DNA of 44,228 nucleotides from Treponema sp. (GTDB lineage: Bacteria > Spirochaetota > Spirochaetia > Treponematales > Breznakiellaceae). The position numbers were made by a program, and so were the translations under genes. This document shows, in pieces, positions 19,839-28,066 of the stretch. The notes beneath the pieces were generated by a model. The model ran no database searches, had not been told where the DNA came from, and worked only from the letters and a program-made list of their open reading frames with translations. The stretch is taken from assembly GCA_031279205.1 (NCBI GenBank), contig JAITIX010000105.1:1-44228 (forward strand), in the 5' to 3' direction. Each line of letters begins with the position of its first letter. The stretch's first letter is position 1.

Positions 19839-20766
19839 AGTAATCCCCTACTTCCACGTTCTCCAACACGGCAACAGCGTCATCGGCGAGAATGGCTGCG
19901 GAGCAGTACACCGAGAGGAGGTACGAGGCAACGCCATTAGCGTCAATGCCCCGAAAGCGTACCGAAAGTCCCCGGCTCTGTTCCCCTGGAATGCTGGTTT
20001 GATAGAGTCCCACAACGCCGCGTTTGGCTTCGCCGGTTCGGACTAAGAGGATATTGGTCTTGCCAGTTTTGGCTTTGGGGATTTTAAGCCCGTCCACAAA
20101 GAGCTTGTCCGTAGGAATGATGGGAATACCTCGCCACGCGATAAAAGTTCCTCCGGCGATAGTTATCGTTACCGGCGGGACGCCCCGTCGAGTACACTCC
20201 CGCTCAAAGGCGGCAATAGCCCGTGGATGGGCAAGGAAGAAGCTCGGCTCTTTCCATACTTTGGTGATGAGTTCGTCCATGTCGTCGGGCATGGGGCGAC
20301 CATAGCGGGTTTCTATGCGCTGCCCCTCCACCACGTTTTTCAGGAGTCCATAATCATCGCTGTTGACGATCTGACTCTCCTGCCGTTCCTTGAGGCTCTC
20401 GATTGCCAGCTTGATCTGTTCCTGAGTCTGATCATACGGCGAACTGTAGACATCTGAAACTTTAGTGTCCACGTTGATGATCGTAGAGATCGAGCTGAGT
20501 TGATACTCCCGCGGTTTTGAAACGTAGTCCACGAAGCCCTGAGGAATTTCGCCTTTTCGCGGGTCTTGGCTGCACAGAACGTCAAGCGGCGTTTCGCCCT
20601 CGACAACTCGGTTGACGCGGTAGATACCCGATTCCAGTCCTTTGAATTCCAATACCCTTGTAAGCCATTTAGGGGTAAGGGAGCCGAACTGGGGCGGTGT
20701 TTTTGTAACATTCGCAAGCTGATACGCCGCACTCCGTCCCAATGTGTTGATTGTCTTTTCTGCCAT
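19813..20766 (-). CDS. Family 2A (SrpI-like) encapsulin shell protein
   Basis: 317 aa; NTLGRSAAYQLANVTKTPPQFGSLTPKWLTRVLEFKGLESGIYRVNRV; STIINVDTKVSDVYSSPYDQTQEQI; RGVPPVTITIAGGTFIAWRGIPIIPTDKL. No cNMP-binding insertion apparent. Confidence 0.85.
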   Translation of the reverse strand: MAEKTINTLGRSAAYQLANVTKTPPQFGSLTPKWLTRVLEFKGLESGIYRVNRVVEGETPLDVLCSQDPRKGEIPQGFVDYVSKPREYQLSSISTIINVDTKVSDVYSSPYDQTQEQIKLAIESLKERQESQIVNSDDYGLLKNVVEGQRIETRYGRPMPDDMDELITKVWKEPSFFLAHPRAIAAFERECTRRGVPPVTITIAGGTFIAWRGIPIIPTDKLFVDGLKIPKAKTGKTNILLVRTGEAKRGVVGLYQTSIPGEQSRGLSVRFRGIDANGVASYLLSVYCSAAILADDAVAVLENVEVGDYYEYTQQSV

Positions 20767-20786
20767 AATGTTTCTCCTTTGAGCCT

Positions 20787-20905
20787 GTTCAGAACTCAGC
20801 GTGTTTAGTTCCGAGCTAAACTTATTGAGTTCAGAACTCAGCGTGTTTAGTTCCGGGCTAAACTTATTGAGTTCAGAACTCAGCGTGTTTAGTTCCGAGC
20901 TAAAC
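20787..20905 (-). repeat. Three ~42-bp tandem repeats with nested palindromes upstream of the encapsulin gene
   Basis: GTTCAGAACTCAGCGTGTTTAGTTCCGAGCTAAACTTATTGA x ~2.8; GTTTAG/CTAAAC and TGAGTT-CAG-AACTCA stems. Confidence 0.9.
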
Positions 20906-20955
20906 TTGTGCGCCTAACCCCTTAATATGAGGTTTTGGAATAGCCTCCTTTCTAT

Positions 20956-22137
20956 TTAATAAACAGGCAGTAACCTGTCCACTTCCCGCGCCCAGCCATT
21001 TACGCCGTCTTTCAAGTTGAGCAGGCGTCCCTTGTAGCCAGCCTCACGTAAGGCGCGAATGGCGAAAACGCTCCGCCGACCGATTTTGCAGATGAACACT
21101 GCGTCGATTGCCGGATCAAACTCGTCAATGCGGCGAGCCATCTGTCCCAGAGGGATTGGCTTTGCATTAGGAAACTTGACGATTGCCCGCTCGTGGGGTT
21201 CCCGGATGTCGATGATCTGTACCGGTGCGCCCACATCCAGCCGTGATTTAAGTTCCGTCGCGCTGATGGTTTCTATGGGTTCCTCCTCTTCGCTCTTTTT
21301 AAGACCGCAGAACTGCTCGTAGTCGATCAACTCATGGATTGTGGGATTTGCGCCGCAGATAGGGCAGGCGCTTTCTTTGTCCAGAGCGAGTTCGCGAAAC
21401 TTCATGTTCCATGCATCGAAAAGGAGCAACCGCCCGATAAGGCCTGCGCCGCAATGTTCCGGCGAACCTACAATAAGTTTGATCACTTCGTTTGCCTGAA
21501 TGGAGCCAATGATGCCGGGCAAGACCCCAACAACACCGCCTTCAGCGCACGAAGGCACGAGTCCAGGCGGTGGCGGTTCCGGGTACAGGCAGCGGTAGCA
21601 GGGTCCTTCTTTGGCGAAGAATACCGAAACCTGCCCCTCAAACTGAAATACCGAACCATACACATTGGGCTTTCCCAATAACACGCAGGCGTCGTTCACG
21701 AGATAGCGGGTCGGGTAGTTATCCGTGCCATCAGACACAATGTCGTACCCTTTGATGATGTCCAGGGCATTGGCGCTGGTGAGTATCTTGTTATGCACTA
21801 TCACCTTGCACTTTGGGTTTATGCCCTTGATGCGTTCCTGCGCAGACGCGACTTTGGGGCGCCCTATGTCCCGTGTGGAATGGATCACCTGACGCTGAAG
21901 GTTTGATTCCTCCACAAAGTCAAAGTCCACAATGCCGATAGTCCCCACACCAGCGGCGGCAAGGTAGAGCGCAAGTGGAGCGCCCAAGCCACCGGTTCCC
22001 ACGAGTAAGACCTTCGCCGCCTTGAGCCGTTTCTGTCCCTCAACGCCGATTTCCGGCAGGAGGAGATGGCGGCTGTAGCGGGCTATCTCCTCGTTGGTGA
22101 GTTCCACGAGACGACTTTCTTCTATAATAGAGTTCAT
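20956..22137 (-). CDS. MoeZ/MoeB-like E1 activating enzyme with C-terminal rhodanese domain
   Basis: RYSRHLLLPEIGVEGQ, GTGGLGAPLALYLAAAGVGTIGIVDFD, two CxxC, rhodanese FICKIGRRSVFAI. Confidence 0.9.
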   Translation of the reverse strand: MNSIIEESRLVELTNEEIARYSRHLLLPEIGVEGQKRLKAAKVLLVGTGGLGAPLALYLAAAGVGTIGIVDFDFVEESNLQRQVIHSTRDIGRPKVASAQERIKGINPKCKVIVHNKILTSANALDIIKGYDIVSDGTDNYPTRYLVNDACVLLGKPNVYGSVFQFEGQVSVFFAKEGPCYRCLYPEPPPPGLVPSCAEGGVVGVLPGIIGSIQANEVIKLIVGSPEHCGAGLIGRLLLFDAWNMKFRELALDKESACPICGANPTIHELIDYEQFCGLKKSEEEEPIETISATELKSRLDVGAPVQIIDIREPHERAIVKFPNAKPIPLGQMARRIDEFDPAIDAVFICKIGRRSVFAIRALREAGYKGRLLNLKDGVNGWAREVDRLLPVY

Positions 22138-22412
22138 TCTAAGCCACCCGCGATTGCTGGAACCAGCGTGATCGTTTCCCCATCGGACAGCTTTGTATCA
22201 AGACCCTCAAGTTTCTTGATGTTGGTCTCGCCTACAAACACATTGATAAACGAGCGTAAGCTGTTACCTTGGTAGAGATGCTGCCGCAGGTCTGGGTACT
22301 GTTCGACCATGTCGCTGATTGCCTGGCCTACGGTCTGCCCTTCAACCTCAAGTTGCTGTTTCCGTTCCGAAAATCCCCGCAGGGCTGAGGGGATTTGAAT
22401 GATTACCGCCAT
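22134..22412 (-). CDS. CysO/ThiS/MoaD-like sulfur carrier protein, C-terminus -AIAGGLE
   Basis: IPSALRGF...VEGQTVGQAISDMVEQYP...FINVFVGETNIKKLEGLDTKLSDGETITLVPAIAGGLE. SD AAGGAG before ATG at 22412; ATGA overlap with the E1 gene. Confidence 0.85.
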   Translation of the reverse strand: MAVIIQIPSALRGFSERKQQLEVEGQTVGQAISDMVEQYPDLRQHLYQGNSLRSFINVFVGETNIKKLEGLDTKLSDGETITLVPAIAGGLE

Positions 22413-22413
22413 G

Positions 22414-22836
22414 TTATATCTCCTTAACGAGTTCTTCAAAAGTTTCTCGGTCATCGGAAAGGCGCCAGCTTGTCAGAGCCGCCACCTTCTTCTTTTCAAT
22501 TGATACGATGATGTACGAATAAAACGGAAAGGCGTTGTTCCGGTCGTACTCCGAGGGCTGCGCTGGATGATCGGGGTGGGAATGGTAAAACCCAAGCACT
22601 TCCCTGTTTTGCACCTTTGCCTCTTTCTCCGCCCGCAGTAGGTCTTCTGGTTCTATTTGAAAGCGGTGGTACTGTTCCGCTTGTCCACGGGCATTGGCAA
22701 TGGGAAGGATGCTTTCAACCAAACGTGTGTCATCATCGGCAATGGCACCGAGCAAGATACCGCAGCACTCATTTGGGTACGCCTTTTCCCCTTCCGCATG
22801 GATTGCGTCTAAGCATTGGGTGGGCAACTGAATCAT
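22414..22836 (-). CDS. JAMM/MPN+ metalloprotease, Mec-like (CysO-cysteine hydrolase candidate)
   Basis: NECCGILLG and JAMM motif HSHPDHPAQPSEYD (HxHx7SxxD); ATGA overlap with cysM. Confidence 0.85.
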   Translation of the reverse strand: MIQLPTQCLDAIHAEGEKAYPNECCGILLGAIADDDTRLVESILPIANARGQAEQYHRFQIEPEDLLRAEKEAKVQNREVLGFYHSHPDHPAQPSEYDRNNAFPFYSYIIVSIEKKKVAALTSWRLSDDRETFEELVKEI

Positions 22837-23747
22837 ATTTCTTCTCCATTTGGTATGTTCCAGAACGACTCCGAAAGGTAGCGGAAGCCTGAATCGCATA
22901 GCACGGTAACGATGTGAGAGCTGGCAGGAAGGTTGCGCCCCAGGTCAAGGGCGGCTTGCACGTTTGCGCCGGAACTGATGCCCACAAAAAGACCTTCATC
23001 ACGGGCAAGTCTGCGGGTCATGGTGTAGGCAGCCTCGGTATTTACCGTGACAAAGCGGTCTGGGAATGTTTCGTCGTAGAACCCCGGCTTAATGGAACTG
23101 GCTATATGCTTTGTTCCCTCAATGCCGTGGAAGGGCGAATCAGGCTGCACTGCCACAGCCGCGATGTCCTTATTGTACTCCTTGAGCCTTCGAGACGTTC
23201 CCATGAATGTCCCTGATGTACCCATACTGGTAATGAAGTGGGTGATCTTGCCCTCTGTCTGTTCCCATATTTCAACACCAGTGGTGAGGTAGTGTGCTTT
23301 CCAATTAGCGTTGTTGTTGTACTGGTCAGACCAGAAGTATTTATCTGGGTGGGCTTCTGCTTCGGCTTTGGCGGCAAGGTACGCGCCGTCAGAGCTTTCC
23401 AGGGGACTGGTCTCGACAATGCTTGCCCCGCAGCAGGCGATGAAGACTTTCCGTTCCCGACTAGCGTTTGCCGGCAGGTATATCCTTACTGGATAGCCCA
23501 AGACCACCCCCAAAACAGCATACGCGATGCCCGTGTTGCCGCTTGAGGCGTCGATGATGGTCTTTCCGGGGTATAGTTTGCCAGATTCAATGCCGTCAAG
23601 GAGCATTGCTTTTGCCGCGCGGTCTTTGACGGAACCGGAAGGGTTGCAGAATTCAGCCTTGGCGCTGATCGACACGCCATTAAGTTCAGCGGAGATTCTT
23701 TTAAGTTCAACCAGCGGGGTGTTCCCAATTAAGTCAAGCACATTCAT
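22833..23747 (-). CDS. cysM: CysM-type cysteine synthase
   Basis: LIGNTPLVELKRIS, CNPSGSVKDRAAKAM, SSGNTGIAYAVLG, MGTSGTFMGTSRRLKEYN; clustered with CysO/Mec-like genes. Confidence 0.85.
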   Translation of the reverse strand: MNVLDLIGNTPLVELKRISAELNGVSISAKAEFCNPSGSVKDRAAKAMLLDGIESGKLYPGKTIIDASSGNTGIAYAVLGVVLGYPVRIYLPANASRERKVFIACCGASIVETSPLESSDGAYLAAKAEAEAHPDKYFWSDQYNNNANWKAHYLTTGVEIWEQTEGKITHFITSMGTSGTFMGTSRRLKEYNKDIAAVAVQPDSPFHGIEGTKHIASSIKPGFYDETFPDRFVTVNTEAAYTMTRRLARDEGLFVGISSGANVQAALDLGRNLPASSHIVTVLCDSGFRYLSESFWNIPNGEEI

Positions 23748-23765
23748 AGTCTTGGATGTTTCCCC

Positions 23766-24122
23766 TCACTTTAGTTCAGGCGCTTGCAGTGCTTTTTGGA
23801 TATGATATTCAACCTTGATGTCCCTTCCCTGTTTGTACCCGTTACCTTGAGGGCGTCGGATTCGCGCATAGTAGAGACCAACTTCGCTTGGCGCTTCGCT
23901 GAATCCGTTTTGGTCTGCATCGTAATCAGCTTCCGACGTATAGTAGGTAACGGTGATCAAGGCGTCTTCTTTTGCGGCTCTTGTGTCGATGCTCTGCCCC
24001 CTGCCGTTATACAAGGTGTGCTGATAGGATGCCGAGGTGATAATGGGCGGGTCGTCAAGCTCTTGCCGGGATGAGCAAGCAGTAACGAAGATTGCAAGGG
24101 TAAGGAAAACAAGGCTTTTCAA
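23766..24122 (-). CDS. Small lipoprotein with MBG-like domain, unknown function
   Basis: TTG start at 24122; LKSLVFLTLAIFVTAC-SSRQ lipobox; YNGRGQSID...VTYY...SEVGLYYARIRR...I pattern. Confidence 0.55.
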   Translation of the reverse strand: MKSLVFLTLAIFVTACSSRQELDDPPIITSASYQHTLYNGRGQSIDTRAAKEDALITVTYYTSEADYDADQNGFSEAPSEVGLYYARIRRPQGNGYKQGRDIKVEYHIQKALQAPELK

Positions 24123-24123
24123 T

Positions 24124-25080
24124 CTATGCCTCCAAGTCAGAAAGCTGGGTTGACAGATACCGTTCCCCTGAATCAGGGAGAATAACCACGATATTCTTTC
24201 CAATATTTTGCGGACGCGTGGCAACTTTCAGGGCAGCCCAAACCGCAGCACCGGCGGAGATGCCAACGAGTATGCCTTCCACACGCGCCACAGTGCGGGC
24301 GGTGATGATCGCGTCCTCGTTGGTAACGCGCACGATCTCGTCAATGATGGAACGGTTAAGCACTTTAGGGATAAAGCCTGCACCAATGCCCTGTATGCGG
24401 TGGGGACCGGGAAGACCGCCTGAAAGGACTGGAGAGGCGTCGGGTTCCACCGCGATTATGCTCACGTTGTTCTTGCGTTTTTTCAGCACTTCTCCAATGC
24501 CGGTGATGGTTCCGCCGGTTCCCACTCCGGCGACAAAGATGTCCACGTTTCCGGCAGTGTCAACCCAGATTTCCTCAGCAGTGGTGCGGCGGTGCGCCTC
24601 TGGATTGGCGGGGTTGTCGAATTGCAGGGGCATGAAACTACCCGGTGTCTGGCTTACCAGTTCTTCAGCTTTACGCACCGCGCCCTTCATGCCGTCTTTA
24701 CCGCTGGTCAGCACCACGTCCGCGCCCAGCATTTGTGCCAGCTTGCGCCGCTCAACTGACATTGTTTCGGGCATGGTAAGCACGAGTTTATAGTCTCTGG
24801 CGGCGCAGGCAAAAGCAAGCCCTATGCCGGTGTTGCCGCTGGTCGGCTCGATCACTGTGCCGCCGGGCTTGAGTTTGCCGTCCCGCTCTGCGACGTCCAG
24901 CATTGCCGCCCCAATACGGCACTTAACGCTGTTCATGGGGTTAAACGATTCCACTTTGGCAAGCACAGTTGCCGGAAGACCCGCGCCGAGCTTCGCCAGT
25001 CTTACCAGCGGCGTGTTTCCCCGCGCTTCGGTGATATTGCTATAAATCTTTCCACGACTATCCGTGAGATTAGCACTCAT
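24124..25080 (-). CDS. cysK: Cysteine synthase A, enterobacterial-type
   Basis: [72 protein letters not shown]. Confidence 0.9.
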   Translation of the reverse strand: MSANLTDSRGKIYSNITEARGNTPLVRLAKLGAGLPATVLAKVESFNPMNSVKCRIGAAMLDVAERDGKLKPGGTVIEPTSGNTGIGLAFACAARDYKLVLTMPETMSVERRKLAQMLGADVVLTSGKDGMKGAVRKAEELVSQTPGSFMPLQFDNPANPEAHRRTTAEEIWVDTAGNVDIFVAGVGTGGTITGIGEVLKKRKNNVSIIAVEPDASPVLSGGLPGPHRIQGIGAGFIPKVLNRSIIDEIVRVTNEDAIITARTVARVEGILVGISAGAAVWAALKVATRPQNIGKNIVVILPDSGERYLSTQLSDLEA

Positions 25081-25982
25081 ATTGAATACTCTGCCTCCTG
25101 ATTAAGGTCATATTGAAACATGGCGAAGATGCGGTCCTGAATTTCGAGCAGCACTGGATCGGTTCTTGCTCTGGGACGTTTAGTGTCGATGGGGATTTGG
25201 TTGCGGATGGTTCCCGGTCCCGGTGAAAAGACGATCACCTTGTCGGAGAGGTACACTGCCTCCTGCACTTCATGAGTAACGAGTATGATGGTAATCGGCG
25301 TCGGCATTGTATCGTTCCATAGCCGGAGTAACTCGTCCTGCAACTTTTCGCGGGTTAGCGCGTCCACTGCGGCAAACGGCTCATCCATCAGAATAATCTT
25401 TGGTTCCACTGAAAGGGCGCGTGCAAGGGCGAGGCGCTGACGCATACCGCCTGAAAGCTGCGACGGGTACTTATTGGCGAAGCTGCTCAAGCCCACTTTG
25501 TGTAAATAGAAGCGCGCCTTTTCGGTCAGTTCCGCCCGTTTGAGCCTTGCAGCGCCTGTTTTTCCAGCGTTACGCAGTTTGAGTGCGAATTCCACGTTTT
25601 GGATCGCCGTCATCCAAGGGAACACGGCGTAATCCTGAAAGATCATGGCGATGTCGTGTTTGGGCTGGTCTCGGAACACGCCATTGGCAAGGGGCGAGAT
25701 GAACCGGTAACGCCGCCTGTAGGCGATTTGTTCCTTGCGTGTGGTGGGCAACGGTTCCAGTACCAGCTTGCCGTCTATGTGGATCGTGCCGTCAGTGGGC
25801 GCCTGCAACCCAGCGAGGATTTCAAGGAACGTTGACTTGCCGCATCCAGACGGTCCCAGCAGCGAAATGATTTTCCCGTCGGGAATGGTGAGGGAGACGT
25901 TCAACACTGCTGTAAGTCCCTCGGCAATGCCCTTTTCGTTTATAACTGAAAAAAACTTGCCGATACTTTTTGCTTCGATCAT
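25077..25982 (-). CDS. ABC transporter ATPase, SsuB/TauB-like
   Basis: [38 protein letters not shown]. Confidence 0.85.
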   Translation of the reverse strand: MIEAKSIGKFFSVINEKGIAEGLTAVLNVSLTIPDGKIISLLGPSGCGKSTFLEILAGLQAPTDGTIHIDGKLVLEPLPTTRKEQIAYRRRYRFISPLANGVFRDQPKHDIAMIFQDYAVFPWMTAIQNVEFALKLRNAGKTGAARLKRAELTEKARFYLHKVGLSSFANKYPSQLSGGMRQRLALARALSVEPKIILMDEPFAAVDALTREKLQDELLRLWNDTMPTPITIILVTHEVQEAVYLSDKVIVFSPGPGTIRNQIPIDTKRPRARTDPVLLEIQDRIFAMFQYDLNQEAEYSI

Positions 25983-25988
25983 GCGCGT

Positions 25989-26858
25989 CTATCTCCCCAC
26001 CTTCCACACTGCAAGTTTGATCTCAACGTATTTAAGAATTTCGATAAGGAACCAGCCGATCCAGCCGAGGATTGCCATGCAGACCATCATTTCGGGAATG
26101 ACAAAGTAGTCTTTTGCCTGCCCCAAAAGGTAGCCGATGCCGTAACGCCCACCGTAGGATTCACCGATGAGGAGCATCACCAGCCCCATTGCCACGCCGG
26201 TCTTGAGGCTCATGATGACGGAACCGAAAGCGTGCCAGAAGTAGACCTTCCGCAGCAGGGTGAATTCGCTTGCCCCAAAGACTCGTGCCGAAGCAAGATA
26301 GCGGGGATCGGTGTCTTTGATTCCTTGGTAAGTATTAAACAGCACGGGATAAAAAATCCCGATGAACATGAGGAAGACGTGCATTTTTGATCCGATGCCG
26401 AAAAAGATAATTGTCATGGGAACCCAGGCTGGCGGCGGTATGGGCGAGAGCAGTTGCCAGAGAGGTAGTATAAAGGCGCGGATTTTAAGGTTCCATCCCA
26501 TCAAGAGACCGATGGGAACTGCCAGAACAACAGCTATGCTGAAAGCCGTGAAGAAGCGCCCCATACTGATACCGATGTGCAAGACGAGCTGTTTGTGCCA
26601 GAGCATATACCAGAAACGCGCTGCCACGGTTGAAAGGCTGGGGACGAGTCCTTCAGGCAGCACACCCCAACGAGGCAGAAATTCCCAGAGCAGGAGTAAT
26701 GGTATTAACACGCACAAAAATTCCGGGGAGAAGAAATTTCCCAAGGAATTTTTCAGGAAGCCGCCGAGTTCAAGCAAGACTCGGCGGATACCTCTTGTTT
26801 CGTAATCAGTCATGGTTTCTTCTCCCAAAAACGCAAGATCGCTGTTTTTAGCGCTCAT
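25989..26858 (-). CDS. ABC transporter permease, SsuC/TauC-like
   Basis: BPD-type permease with multiple TM segments between SBP and ATPase genes. Confidence 0.8.
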   Translation of the reverse strand: MSAKNSDLAFLGEETMTDYETRGIRRVLLELGGFLKNSLGNFFSPEFLCVLIPLLLLWEFLPRWGVLPEGLVPSLSTVAARFWYMLWHKQLVLHIGISMGRFFTAFSIAVVLAVPIGLLMGWNLKIRAFILPLWQLLSPIPPPAWVPMTIIFFGIGSKMHVFLMFIGIFYPVLFNTYQGIKDTDPRYLASARVFGASEFTLLRKVYFWHAFGSVIMSLKTGVAMGLVMLLIGESYGGRYGIGYLLGQAKDYFVIPEMMVCMAILGWIGWFLIEILKYVEIKLAVWKVGR

Positions 26859-26883
26859 TTTTTAAGCGACCTTGCGAATTGCT

Positions 26884-27912
26884 CTACCAGGTGATCCCCT
26901 TAAACTGCGGGGCGAACAGTGCCTCGCCTGGATTCTGGTCGATGGTTCCCAGTTTTACCAGGGCGTCGGCGTAACCGATAAGACCGGCTGTATCAAGCTG
27001 AGTGGTGAAGCCCAGTTTTGGGTTGCTGTTGATGATCGCCTGCCGGTCAACACTGACGTATTTGGCGGCAATGTCCACGATGTCCGTGGCAACGGGATTT
27101 GCCAGGATAAGCTGGTCTGCCTCGGCGATGGCTTCGATAAAGGCTTTCGCGTCTGCTTCACGTGAAGCCACAAAGCTGGTGTTGGCGTTGATAGTCCGGC
27201 AAGGGGGATTAACTCCGGCAAGGTTCGCGTCAATCTTGCCATCGCCGTCTGCATCGGAAGTGCCATCAAAAAGCGTCTTGTATTTTGCCTCGCCGTTGGC
27301 GTCTTTCTGGAGTAGGGTAAGGGCGACAAAAGGTTCCTCAAGGATAGCGCCCTTCACCTGCCCGGCTTCAAGGGCTTGGATCGCCGCTGCTGGAGCCAGT
27401 GTTACCAGTTCAAACTCGGTATTGTATTGTTCATGGAGGGCGTCCCGAATAATCACCACAGCGCAGCACGTGGTGGACAGCCCGGCGATTTGCAAATCCT
27501 TGAGGTCAGCCGGCGTCTGGTATGGCGAGTCAGCCGGGACAACCAGTACCGAAGTACAAGGGATTTTCACCTGGCTGATGATGGTGATATTTTGCCCCTT
27601 GGCGATAGGTGTAATGACGCCAGTGGGGCAGTTGAACACGATGTCCGCTTCCCCGCCTACCACCGCGGCAACCCCGGAACTGGTCTGCTGGATTTCCACC
27701 TCAAGACCACGCTTGGCGAACAGCCCCTTTTCATAAGCCACATAGAGGTTGAGGTGGTGGGTGGAATTCGCGTCCGCCACAATCACTTTTTTCCCCGATA
27801 GGGTCGGAACGGAAGCCTCGCCGCCTGAACTTGTTGAATCTTTCCTGCCGCTCGCCCATAGGCTCGCCACAAGAACCGACAGAACCAAAAAAGAACATAG
27901 CATCTTTTTCAT
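26884..27912 (-). CDS. ABC transporter substrate-binding protein, SsuA/TauA-like, with EF-hand-like loop
   Basis: Signal peptide; HLNLYVAYEKGLFAKRGLEVEIQ; TPADLKDLQIAGLS; internal SDADGDGKIDANL. Confidence 0.8.
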   Translation of the reverse strand: MKKMLCSFLVLSVLVASLWASGRKDSTSSGGEASVPTLSGKKVIVADANSTHHLNLYVAYEKGLFAKRGLEVEIQQTSSGVAAVVGGEADIVFNCPTGVITPIAKGQNITIISQVKIPCTSVLVVPADSPYQTPADLKDLQIAGLSTTCCAVVIIRDALHEQYNTEFELVTLAPAAAIQALEAGQVKGAILEEPFVALTLLQKDANGEAKYKTLFDGTSDADGDGKIDANLAGVNPPCRTINANTSFVASREADAKAFIEAIAEADQLILANPVATDIVDIAAKYVSVDRQAIINSNPKLGFTTQLDTAGLIGYADALVKLGTIDQNPGEALFAPQFKGITW

Positions 27913-27932
27913 GATTCACTCCTATATCTCTG

Positions 27933-28020
27933 TTTATAATACCTAGTGATTTGCTAAGAATATATCTTATAAAGAGAGGTGTCAATAGGTTTTAAGAGCT
28001 TTTATAAAAAACTCTTGTGT
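27933..28020 (-). promoter_or_regulatory. Promoter + upstream AT-rich dyad, copy B
   Basis: Minus strand: TTGACA (27985-27980), 17 bp, TATTCT (27962-27957); dyad AAGAGCTTTTATAAAAAACTCTT 27994-28016. Confidence 0.75.
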
Positions 28021-28066
28021 CGATTGAAACAACTGACCCTTTGATACCCGCCAAATCCGCCTGCCG

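Noticed and set aside
19813-20766. Phage major capsid protein / prophage
   Set aside because: HK97-type shell similarity is explained by encapsulin; no portal, terminase or tail genes nearby.
20956-22137. ThiF/MoeB for thiamine or molybdopterin synthesis
   Set aside because: Adjacent CysO-like, JAMM and CysM genes and no thi/moa genes in the window favour cysteine synthesis, though dual roles cannot be excluded.
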